Assembly (NCBI GenBank): GCA_026210745.1
Contig: CP110630.1
Location: 5,394,001-5,458,000 of the forward strand
Direction of reading: 5' to 3'
Source of the DNA: Exobasidium rhododendri
Taxonomy: Eukaryota > Basidiomycota > Exobasidiomycetes > Exobasidiales > Exobasidiaceae
DNA: 64,000 nucleotides
Below the pieces are notes generated by a model. It made no database searches and was not told the DNA's origin. It saw only the letters and a program-made list of their open reading frames with translations. Shown one piece after another: positions 55,583 to 64,000 of this stretch (position 1 is the stretch's first letter; every line of letters begins with the position of its first letter). Made by a program: the position numbers and the translations under genes.

Positions 55583-55788
55583 GGCGGCTATTTCGTCCCT
55601 TTGAATGCTAGGTGAATGGAAGGGGAAAGTGCCAGGGGAAAGGTAGAAGTAACCAACACACAAAGACGCGTACCTCAGGAACTATACTCTAAACGTCGTG
55701 CTCATTTTGCACAGACCATTTACAGAAGGTCTCTCGATCCCCCCACCACCTTCCTCGACAAGGAAGTGCTAGAGACGATTCGCAGCCA

Positions 55789-57026
55789 ATGGAGGGGCAA
55801 GGGGCGGCGCAGGCGAGCCTGGCTAGCTACAAGATCGACATCTCTGCACACATCCAAAAGAAAGAAGATCCAGGTTTGCAGGAGGATGACCTGACCAAGT
55901 GTCTGGCAAGTGATGAAGATGGCTTCTTCTACATCCCAAATTTCATCAGTGAGCAAGAGGAGGAGTATCTCAGGGAAAAAGTGAGTGGCTTTTGGTGGAG
56001 CTGAGTCTAGTCTGCTGTCTTGCTATGCTGCTAGTCGTCTCAAGCAGTCATATATCGTCTCTTGAGTAGATCAAAGCGTCACCGAAGCCGAAATGGCGTG
56101 AACTACAGGCGAGAAGGTCAGTTGCGTTGGCTCTCATGCAAAGCTATGTCACGGATCCTGACGCTCAAATCTGGATCTCGCTTGGAGTGGTCGAACTCTG
56201 TGCAGGTTGCAGTACTGGGGCGGCCAAGTATCCGAGAAACAGGTGCTCATCCCAGAGACCATGCCTGACTTTCTGTCGACGTTTCCTCCTCTGATTGAGC
56301 GACTTCGAGGAATCGGCGCATTCGAAGGAAGCAGACACGGCGAGCCCAATCATTGTGTGAGCAATGCAAACTATGGGCTTTGTCAGGAAGCCGTAGAAGA
56401 TTGGCTGACTTGCGCTTCTTGCAGCTGGTCAATGAGTATCAACCCGGTCAAGGAATCATGGTCAGTACAATGTCTGTCGTGCAAGGAATCCCGAGCTTCA
56501 CTCACTCTTACAAACTATCACAGCCACATGAAGACGGAGGAGCATACTTTGAGGCAGTAGCCACAGTCAGTCTCGGTGGGTATACTCTCCTCGATATATA
56601 CCGCTATGCAAGTAGCCAAGAAAAAGACGGCACACCTCAACACGACGGAGCGAAGTCGAGAGAACAGGACCCACGCTTCTCCATCCTGCAAGAGCCGAGA
56701 AGCTTACTCATTACTCGTGGTGCAGCCTACAGGTGTGTCATGAGACGGGTGGAATGTACGCTCATCTTGCACCTGCTGACGATTTCGTTGGCTCTGGCAG
56801 GGCCTTCCTCCATGGCATCGCAGAGAGAAGCGAAGACGACGCGAGCGTTTTACGAGCAGTCATCAACAAGGACGCCATCACTCAAGTACCGCTGAAGAAA
56901 GCCCTAGAAGACAGCCATGTCGAAGGCGGCGCTTCACTGACAAGAGAGACTCGCATAAGTCTGACATTTCGAGACGTGGAGAAAGTCGCTTCAAAGGCTC
57001 TGATGAAGGTGCTAGGAAAGCGTTGA
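55789..57026 (+). CDS. ALKBH6: ALKBH6-like Fe(II)/2-oxoglutarate dioxygenase
   Basis: AlkB-family oxygenase; human ALKBH6 is poorly characterised and substrates are uncertain. Six exons, 55789-55980, 56070-56116, 56206-56356, 56425-56460, 56524-56732 and 56801-57026, 286 residues in phase. Order of conserved blocks: [76 protein letters not shown] with the iron ligands H and D in PHED, EPRSLLITRGAAYRAFLHGIAE with the second iron His, and TRETRISLTFRDV with the 2-oxoglutarate Arg. All catalytic positions are present. A 36-nt exon (56425-56460) encodes [12 protein letters not shown]. It shares a 206-bp divergent promoter with GNA1 and converges on PAB2 with 92 bp between stops. Confidence 0.92.
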
Positions 57027-57118
57027 AAGAAGTGCCAAGCCTCTACAATTATTACAAGATGAATAGACAGGAGGATAGAGAGGAGGAGAAGAAGATGGAG
57101 CTTGGGATATTGGTGTCA

Positions 57119-57829
57119 TCAATAGTAGCCACGGAATCCTCTTCCTCTCCCCCGGCCTCGGAACGGCCTACCCCTTCCTCTTCCTCTACCTCGCCCCCTC
57201 GCCGACATGCCAGGTAAATTTGTTCTCTTTGCTGTGACCTGCGAAGAGAGTCGGCTTGACCTGGTCAGTGAAGTGATCATTTGTATACTAGAGACAACGA
57301 TGTAATCTACCTTGATTAATCTTCCTCGAAACAAACTCTCGTTCATGACCATTGCATTCCCTACTAGTGATGGATCGGCAAACTCAACGTAGGCAAAGCC
57401 TTTAGGATGACCTGTGAACTTGTCGCACAGGATGGTGATACGATTTATCGTACCGCATGATTGAAAGTGTTGCTGAATCTCCTCCGGTGTCGCACCATAG
57501 TCGACCTAAGTGAGAATTCCCGAGGACGTTAGTGTACATTCCCCACGCAAGGCACGTCACGATACTCCACGCTCCCTACTTACATTGCCCACATAAACAC
57601 TTCGAGCATCCACCTCCTCCTTCTCCTCTTCCGTCAACACCATAGCTTGTGAGCCGTCACCTGATCCCATGCCATCACCAGCTTGCTCTTGCATCTCTCT
57701 CAGCTTAGCCGCTTCAGCCTCCATCTCTGCGACCCTCGCCTTCATCGCTTCCAACGCAGCTTCATCCAGGTCATCTCCGCCCGTGTTGGTATTGCCTTCC
57801 TGAAAATTCATCTCATCGATCGAGGACAT
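57119..57829 (-). CDS. PAB2: Nuclear poly(A)-binding protein 2 (PABPN1-like)
   Basis: Single-RRM nuclear poly(A) binder, acting in RNA maturation and decay with the exosome. Three exons, 57584-57829, 57311-57505 and 57119-57238, 186 residues. Acidic N-terminus, then a coiled helix ([29 protein letters not shown]), the RRM with RNP2 SVYVGNVDYG and RNP1 [11 protein letters not shown], and the specific block [16 protein letters not shown] that separates PABPN1 from cytosolic PABP. The C-terminus is an Arg-Gly-rich tail ([28 protein letters not shown]), a known methylation site in the family. The last acceptor (CTTCGCAG) was chosen because it restores KVTAKRTN. Confidence 0.93.
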
Positions 57830-58023
57830 CTTGTGTTGTCAATGTCCCGATCAGGTGAGTTTTTAGGAGCAACAGAGGAAGAAAGGTAGCTTGAAGGCGT
57901 GGATTTGCATACGCTACTCACATATACAACCATCACTCAGAACGATCTTTCTGAACTTCCAAATTGGTCACGTGTAGTGTTAGTAGTGATCGCTCAAGGC
58001 TATATGCTTCTACAGCTCCCATA

Positions 58024-58052
58024 CCATGCCGGATCACTATTAAATACACGTG
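58024..58052 (+). repeat. Left terminal inverted repeat of the pogo-like element
   Basis: 29 bp starting CCATGCCGG and ending ACACGTG, preceded by TA. Exact inverted match to 60905-60933. Confidence 0.93.
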
Positions 58053-58489
58053 CCATTTTCCACCACTAGTGAATACGCCGTGTACGACATGCTGTATCAC
58101 CATGACCGCTTGTCCAATGTAAAGTACCATCTAATGAAATAAAATTGTATGAAAATTCTGAACAAAATTGTCTGAAACAAAAAGAGTGAAACATGCCGTT
58201 TTGAGTGAGCTGCTCTAAGTGTGAAATTTCAGGAGGCCTTGAAAAAGCGGTAAAAAAGTCTCGGGAACGCGATCACTAAACACGGTGTATCAATGGCGAC
58301 GATGGCACATCATAGCATGCTGTTTGGAGCATGAAACTTTAATAGAGTGTGTAAAATTATAGTATTATATATATGGAGTGTAGAAAAAAATGAGACGATA
58401 CATATGAAAGAGACGAGATACAGAGGTAGCGAACCACTACGCCAGAAGGGTCCGATAATAAATTCTGAGGGCCAAAATATTCGCGATCA

Positions 58490-60659
58490 TTACGAAACAA
58501 GGTGTTCCTCAACCCAGCGACGTGCTAGAGCCTGGTCTTCTTCGCTAAAAGACTCGAGAGTGGCATTACTATCATCCTGCTCATTTGCATTTGCCGTTTC
58601 GTCATCAATTTCATCCGTCTCGTCGCCATCGATACCAACCTCCTGATTTTCACCATCATTTCCACCCGACTGACCATTATTGTCCGCCAAGACGTCTTCA
58701 TTGTCATCCAATGTAATGGTAGACCCTTGTGACATCTGAAGTAATGTTTCAACCTGTTTTCTTGGTCTTCTGGCCCTTGGACGGGGAGCATCGAGCTGCT
58801 CGAGAGGGTCCACTATAGTTGCTTCGTCTTCTACTAGAATGCGACTGGCTTCGCGCTGCCGATCGGCCTCCTCACACTGCTGTTTCAGTCTCAGAAATTG
58901 ATCAGCATACTCCCCACCAGCGATTCCACCGTACACTTTGCCTACGAGACTCAATAATTGCGCGTACGGCGTCTCTGTATCCTCAAAGGATGGGGAGTTC
59001 ACGGTCAAATCTTGTACTTTGCGAATGGCTACGGCATCGTGGATCCTGTGCGGACTGATAGCATTGCGATTCAAAGGCCATACTCCAGTAACCTTGAATG
59101 CCTTCTTAATGAGATCCTTGTCCCAGGCTTTGTCTCGGGCTTCCTCCCATCGTCTGACGGGGAAAAAATGATGGCGTAGTGGCGCGATTTAATTACCATG
59201 ATTCAATAAAATTGAGCAATGCCGTGCACACTCACATTGGAAAATTTGACCTATTGACAGGCCAATTCTTGCTCAATCGGTACTTCAGGTTGCTGCTGTA
59301 CATCGTCTTCATAGGCTTGAATAGCACCTTATCGAGTCCTTGAAGCTCGTCCGTGCAGTTCGGCGGATAGGTGACAATGTCGATATTATTCTTGCTGAAA
59401 TATTTGAGTGTCTCGGGACTGACGTGCATGCTGACATTGTCCTGCCAAGTGAAAAATTCAATCAATACACATACTAGTCCTGCTCCTTAGCTATCGTTTG
59501 AGCTTTAAATCATGCTTCTAGCCCCACCACAGACGTCACAGCTCGAAGTCGTGCTTGCCATGCTCCCAAATTTACGCGTCTCAAAAAATGATGGCGTTCC
59601 ACTCACCATGACAAGAAGGGCTCGATCTATGCGAGACCCAATGGCAGCATACTTGACAAGATGATCAATGAACCTCTGCATCATCTCGTTTGTATTGTAG
59701 CCATGCTCGTTCTGATACAGAGCGGTATCGTCAGGTAATTCATAAAATTTGTGGCGCTGGACGCCGACCCTCTCGCTCCCCTTAAAAATGATGAACGATG
59801 GCACCTTTTCGCCGTCAGCTCGAATGCATTCTACCACAGAGCATGTACTTCTGTTGCAGTTGTCTATATTGAGCAGAATTAAGCATTAGATCGACTCCTA
59901 AACGACGATCGAGGGAGCATTGCGCGATCGCGATCGCGCAATGCTCCCTCAATAAATAAATCAGCATGACTCACCCGATGCTTGCGGCGCTCGCTTTGTG
60001 TGACTTTGCGCCACTGAGCCGACCTTCCTCTCCCTCTTGAATGATGTTGAGATCCATGCTGAGGTCTCGTCCATTCCATATATGGAACTTGCATTGTGTT
60101 TGCCTTCACGAACGGCCGTTTCGAGCTGACAGATTTTACCGTGAAAGAAATTAGATTGAATCACCATGATTACCGTGAACGCACTCACATTGGTAAAATA
60201 TTTATCCAAGCGCTCTGGACTCATTGCAAATGCTTTCTGCATGGACGTACCAAGATCCCAGTATGCTTGTATCTCGGGATGACGCTTTACGAAGCGTTTG
60301 ACCCAGTTCTCGCCAAGGTCATGGTTGATGTTATTCCGTGCCAGTAATAATTGAGCTTTTTCCCTGACTTCTCCTAGTCGAAGACTGTAGTGCTGTATTT
60401 CTTTTGAGAATATATATTGTATCAATGCTCTTTCGCATTCTGGTGATAAAATTTGACGACTTCCAGCATGCTGTTGCCGTGTCACGGCCCCCCGAAGCCG
60501 TGACTGTATTACACCCACTGTGACGCCGTAATGCGCTGCTGCGGCTCGAAATGACATTGTTTTGCTTTCTACTTTTGCCACGGCCTCGAGGACCTTCTCA
60601 CTGTAATATCCTATCTTTTTTTTTTCCACAATACGGCGAGAGGAGCGCACCGTCAGCAT
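58490..60659 (-). CDS. Pogo-like transposase (CENP-B type DNA binding, DDE_1)
   Basis: Transposase that binds the terminal repeats and cuts at TA. Five exons: 60189-60659, 59975-60125, 59607-59863, 59236-59441 and 58490-59153, 582 residues, in phase through all four introns. N-terminal psq-type helix-turn-helix (SFRAAAAHYGVTVGVIQSRL, about residues 36-55), then a CENP-B/Tc5-type helix-turn-helix (about 75-157, NWVKRFVKRHPEIQAYWDLG). Catalytic triad: D176 (YGMDET), D294 (LVMDNVSMH) and D330 (LQGLDKVLFKP), a DD35D spacing. The terminal 190 residues include an unusual acidic tail (NGQSGGNDGENQEVGIDGDETDEIDDE). All introns start GTGAGT, like host introns. The start is the first ATG in frame. Confidence 0.93.
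59911..59950. repeat. Perfect 40-bp palindrome in intron 2 of the pogo transposase
   Basis: Two 20-bp arms (59911-59930 GAGGGAGCATTGCGCGATCG, 59931-59950 its exact complement) with no spacer. It lies in the 111-nt intron 59864-59974, between donor and branch region, so the transcript can fold into a 20-bp hairpin. Confidence 0.97.
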
Positions 60660-60904
60660 GTTCGTGACCCCTACCCTCCCAAAAATGATGGCGTAGTGCG
60701 TATTCACTAGTGATGGCTTTTTGGACGCGCACAAATCCGACACACCATCTTCTCTTATAGGAAAACTTCGTCAAATTGCATGAGAGCGTCTAACATACAT
60801 AGGGGGGGTTATCTGATAGGCGTGCATGGTGATGCCTGCGCCTTCAGAGGGCGCAAATGGGGGCCAGGAGAGCGTCAATCGGGCGTCGTTCACGTTCCCG
60901 GGAT

Positions 60905-60933
60905 CACGTGTATTTAATAGTGATCCGGCATGG
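60905..60933 (-). repeat. Right terminal inverted repeat of the pogo-like element
   Basis: 29 bp starting CACGTGT and ending CCGGCATGG, followed by TA. Confidence 0.93.
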
Positions 60934-61160
60934 TACAATGTCGTGGCAAGGGCTCAATCGTATATTTAATACACTCGACTCCAGCGACCTTGATGAGGGG
61001 CGACAGTAGCTGATTTCCCTCTACGCACACTTGTGCTGTACAACGTTATGTGATATTATTACGCTTGACTGCGAGTAAGTCATGCTATGCTGTGATACAA
61101 ATACAAGATCCAAAACTCTCCCCTCCTCCGAGAGCAGCCATGTCCAAGCTCTTGATACGC

Positions 61161-61595
61161 CTACTTGTTCTTAGTCTGTCTGTAACTAAAGCGCTTCCGT
61201 GTTGGTGCAAATTCACCGAGCTTGTGCCCCACCATTTCCTCGGTCACTGAAATTGGAATGTGGTTCTTGCCGTTATGAATGAGGAATTTCAGTCTGGATA
61301 GGTTGTCGCGAACCGTCACCTATTTCAGCTTTTTCCTTGAGATATACAGCTCTTCGCTCCTCCACTCACCCTACAAAGTTGGGAAGAATGGTCGACGACC
61401 TCGCATTTGTTCGAACAGGTGTGTTGTTCTTAAGTGCCTGTGGCAGATTCGGGAAGGCGACGAAGAATGGTCCTATTCACAGAGTAAAAGGACGGCACCT
61501 CTCAAGATTTTAGTTGTAGCTGGCAAGCACTCGTCCTCTCTTCCCTTCTCACCTTTCCAGGCCGACCTCGAGCACGACACAGCCGAAGGTAGCAT
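61161..61595 (-). CDS. RSM19: Mitochondrial ribosomal protein uS19
   Basis: Small-subunit protein of the mitochondrial ribosome. Three exons, 61553-61595, 61370-61472 and 61161-61293, 92 residues in phase. No open frame longer than 45 codons covers it; it was found by protein-level reading. Start [24 protein letters not shown] carries the family SxWKGPF motif; [50 protein letters not shown] is the conserved core and matches bacterial S19 (STILPx[20 protein letters not shown]). The acceptor at 61293 (TATCCAG) restores FVGLKF. An in-frame alternative at 61321 introduces a stop. It shares a 238-bp divergent promoter with DML1. Confidence 0.92.
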
Positions 61596-61833
61596 GTTGT
61601 ACACTAGCTGGATGAAGAGTATCTTGCTAAAGAGTCCAGCTTCTAGAGAGGTAGGAGCGGAAAGAATGAGAAGCGCTGAAGTGCCCGCACGTGCGAAGAA
61701 ATATTTCCCTGCTCTTGGCTTTGTTGTCGAAGTGGACAGGCCAAGTTGAATTGTCAGGCTTGGGAGCTCTAATTCTAGCGAGGGCATCCTACTGCATTAC
61801 ATGGCGGCTACCAAGTGCTCTCCCCTGTGCTAG
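61596..61833. promoter_or_regulatory. Bidirectional promoter of RSM19 and DML1
   Basis: 238 bp between divergent ATGs. Plus-strand open frames crossing it are shadows of RSM19. Confidence 0.45.
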
Positions 61834-64000
61834 ATGTCACAAAAGGAGGTGATTCATCTCACTTTCGGCTCACTCTCGCAACACATCTCCACCCATTTCT
61901 TCAATCAGCAGTCGTCTCACTTTCAGTACGATGGTCATGCTAGCGACGACAGTAGCAAATCCAAGAAGGATGATGACGTCCCTCTAGATCCTACTGTTGA
62001 CTTCCAAGAAGGCATTGGAAGCAGAAGGAATGAGCAGACCTTCTTTCCTCGTCAGATAATTGCTGGTTTTCGCGATGATATGGGAACGGGATGGGACGCA
62101 TACAGTGTAGTCCTCGAGGAGGACGAGGAAGGCATGGAGGAAGACGATGATACTATACTCAGGCCAAGCAATGCCGTCAATGAGGGTTTCCATGCTTGGG
62201 CTCGTCCCGCTGAGCTTCTACACACCGAGGGAGTTAAAAAGATCCGAAGCGCTCGACAGCAAATGCAGTGGGATGATGACGATGGAGCAGAGCTGTCGGC
62301 TAGCGACGTGGACGACGACGATGATGATGCAGATGACAGTGAAGGCAGGTCAAGGCTTCCAACGAGCGAACCCTCAGTTCGAAAGAGCGAGATTGTGAAG
62401 CCATCAAAGCAGAACATGACTCGCAGCAAACTAATTCAGCACAAAACACCAGCAATGTACGCACATACTCCGCTCCATCCGAGAAGCGTCTATCCTTTGC
62501 CTCGTCTCTATGGCTCAGGAGTGGTCATGCCGATGAATTCTGGTGAAGATGTCGAAGGGTCTAATCCATTCTCGTCCTTTGAGATGGGGATACTGCTAGC
62601 AAAGGAAATGGAGAGAGAGAAGTCAATGACGGAAGATAGCATTCGATGGTTAGCTGAAGACAGCGACTCCCTGCAACTCTTCAATCTCACGACCTGTACC
62701 TCTGATGGATTTTCAGGCTTCTCGCATGAGGTGATGCAGTCTCTCGCTGATGAATACCCCAAGACGCCCATAATTGCCTGGGGAGCTCAATGGGGCAGCA
62801 CTCAAGAAGAAGTCGAAGGCAAGGAAAAGGTGAGTGGAAGGCAAGCAAGCGAAAAATACGCAAGTCCAAGAGATTGACTGTACACTAATCTTTGCAGAAG
62901 CTTGGCCGACTTCGACAAATGAATAACATCCTCTCTCTCTGGTCTCTTTCGTCTGCTTCACTCTATGTTCCCTTGCAGATTCCAGAGCAGCTCACACATC
63001 ATCGCGATGCCAAGAAGAAGATTCACCATTACTTTTCTTCAAGGGCAGATTGGACGGACGAGTATCAAGCGGGTGCTCTGTTCAGTGCCCACATTGATAC
63101 TTCGATGATGAGATTGAGGTGAGTGCGCGTGCATGGGATCGTGTGGTACAGAATCCTGACACAGTTTCTCTCTCGCGCGATCCTGCTCAGACTGCGAAAT
63201 GCAGACCAACGAACTTCTGCAGCGTCTTTGGTGGCAAGCCTGAATTGGCGCAAGGACACACCTATTGCCTGCTTGGGAGGGTGTATGCCGATCCCACTCC
63301 TTGCCCCTTTCGGCAAAAGAGCCGCCGCGATAGACCCTATAGAGGCACTTTTGGCATCTCGAGGCTATGGTAGTAGTAGGAGAGGGAGGGATGAGCGCAA
63401 CTTTGAGACGCCGCAGGAGAGAGCAGTGAAGGCAGCCAATCAGATACAGCAATATTTTATGCACTTCTCTCGCGCACCGTCTACACACTCTTCTGCCAAT
63501 TTCGCAGAGAGTATTGTGGCAAGAGATGATGATACAATGGCGGAAATTCCCACGAGGGAAGGACTAGAGGCATGGAGTCACTTGCAAGAGCCAGTAGCAC
63601 AGAGCACTGTCGTGAAGTTGCCATATCGGGTGCAACAAGCTTCCTTTCCCCAGATCTTCTCCAAGCTATCGTCGACAGGGAGACCTATGCCAGAGGACTG
63701 GAAGGGTCGGCCGAAGGTACAAACGATTCCGGTGCTGTCCTCTCTCTTCACTTCCCCACGATCGGCCATGGCGCTCCGGGAAGCACGAAATTATCTTGAC
63801 AAGAAAGTCATTAAAGGCCACGAATCTCTGACTTCCTTTGGACTTGGAGGTTCGAGAGGCTCGAGTGCAGGCCAGGCTGCTAGTGACGAGAGTGAAGGCC
63901 CGCTCGGAGGCAGGGATGGGATGATTGAGGTTCGAGAAAGACTGGAAGAGATTCTGGGAGCATACGAGGGCGATGGAGATGGGGGAGAAGAGGAGGGAGA
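61834..64000 (+). CDS. DML1: DML1/misato tubulin-like protein, 5' part (partial)
   Basis: Tubulin/FtsZ-related protein acting in mitochondrial inheritance and morphology. Three exons so far, 61834-62829, 62898-63118 and 63191 to the window end; the frame is open to 64000 without a stop, and about 675 residues are visible. The N-terminus MSQKEVIHLTFGSLSQHISTHFFNQQ is the misato segment II start; YDGHASDD...PFFPRQI corresponds to the tubulin-like part; later GWDAYSVV, KIRSARQQMQW and FEMGILLAKEMERE follow. Long acidic insertions (SDVDDDDDDADDSEG) and a Ser/Asp-rich tail region (from about residue 600) are low-complexity. The 3' end lies outside. Confidence 0.88.

Larger units (their letters stand above)
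58024..60933 (-). mobile_element. Pogo-like (Tc1/mariner superfamily) DNA transposon, complete
   Basis: 2.9 kb. The ends are perfect 29-bp inverted repeats (58024-58052 and 60905-60933, outer bases CCATGCCGGATC). Both are flanked by TA (58022-58023 and 60934-60935), the target-site duplication of this superfamily. One five-exon transposase gene fills the inside. No stop or frameshift was found in the coding exons, and the terminal repeats match exactly, so the insertion looks recent and possibly able to move. It lies between PAB2 and RSM19 without breaking either. Confidence 0.94.

Noticed and set aside
59879-60109. Alternative frame in exon 2 of the pogo transposase
   Set aside because: It does not contain the YGMDET catalytic block and does not join in phase to the flanking exons.
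61279-61749. Plus-strand open frame of 156 codons
   Set aside because: It lies over the minus-strand uS19m exons, which match a known family exactly; the plus-strand product matches nothing I recognise.

Overview
This is nuclear DNA of a fungus, most likely a basidiomycete. Nearly every gene is split by short introns (about 50-110 nt) that begin mostly GTGAGT/GTAAG and end CAG/TAG. The gene set is fungal throughout: UDP-galactopyranose mutase, fused PABA synthase, GUP1, type II NADH dehydrogenase with an EF-hand, HOL-type and UNC93-like transporters. The pogo transposase has the LQGLD third-aspartate motif that I associate with basidiomycete copies. I cannot fix the genus. All exon coordinates come from reading splice sites and checking phase by hand. 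No transcript evidence was available.

Layout. (1) 1-6.8 kb: 5' part of a UDP-galactopyranose mutase gene, DPH5, a small secreted protein, a hydroxyacid dehydrogenase (GRHPR-like) and a Kex2-type secreted protein. (2) 7.1-10.3 kb: a complete PIF/Harbinger DNA transposon with terminal inverted repeats, a target duplication and an intact transposase. Its Myb/SANT-like partner ORF is cut by one TAG. (3) 10.7-30 kb: a looser accessory zone with long gaps. It holds an UNC93-like transporter, a metallo-beta-lactamase-fold hydrolase, a phenolic acid decarboxylase, a HOL-type MFS transporter, an LtrA-like membrane protein, an orphan secreted protein, a flavin monooxygenase with an N-terminal extension, and a sugar-type MFS transporter. 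(4) 30-57.8 kb: a dense housekeeping block, mostly divergent or convergent pairs 70-450 bp apart: NDE1, ABZ1, TMEM135-like, RSA3, PFD1, GUP1, TFA2, an SDR-like protein, IND1-like, EMC8, NAA25, an M28 carboxypeptidase, GNA1, ALKBH6 and PAB2. (5) 58.0-60.9 kb: a complete pogo-like element with perfect 29-bp inverted repeats, a TA target duplication, a five-exon transposase open in every junction, and a perfect 40-bp palindrome in its second intron. (6) 61-64 kb: mitochondrial ribosomal protein uS19 and the start of DML1/misato, running off the window.

Functional links. NDE1 and the IND1-like P-loop protein both concern respiratory NADH oxidation. GNA1 and the galactopyranose mutase feed cell-wall sugars. 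TFA2, RSA3, PAB2 and uS19m cover transcription, ribosome assembly, mRNA and mitochondrial translation. The phenolic acid decarboxylase beside two transporters and a hydrolase may handle plant-derived aromatic acids, but this is inference from proximity.

Most notable points: the IND1-like protein lacks the cluster-binding CxxC of its family; the pogo element looks recent and carries an intronic palindrome; the Harbinger accessory ORF has a single stop followed at once by ATGATG; several genes end in very small exons (16-25 nt); the SDR-like protein has lost its catalytic motif.
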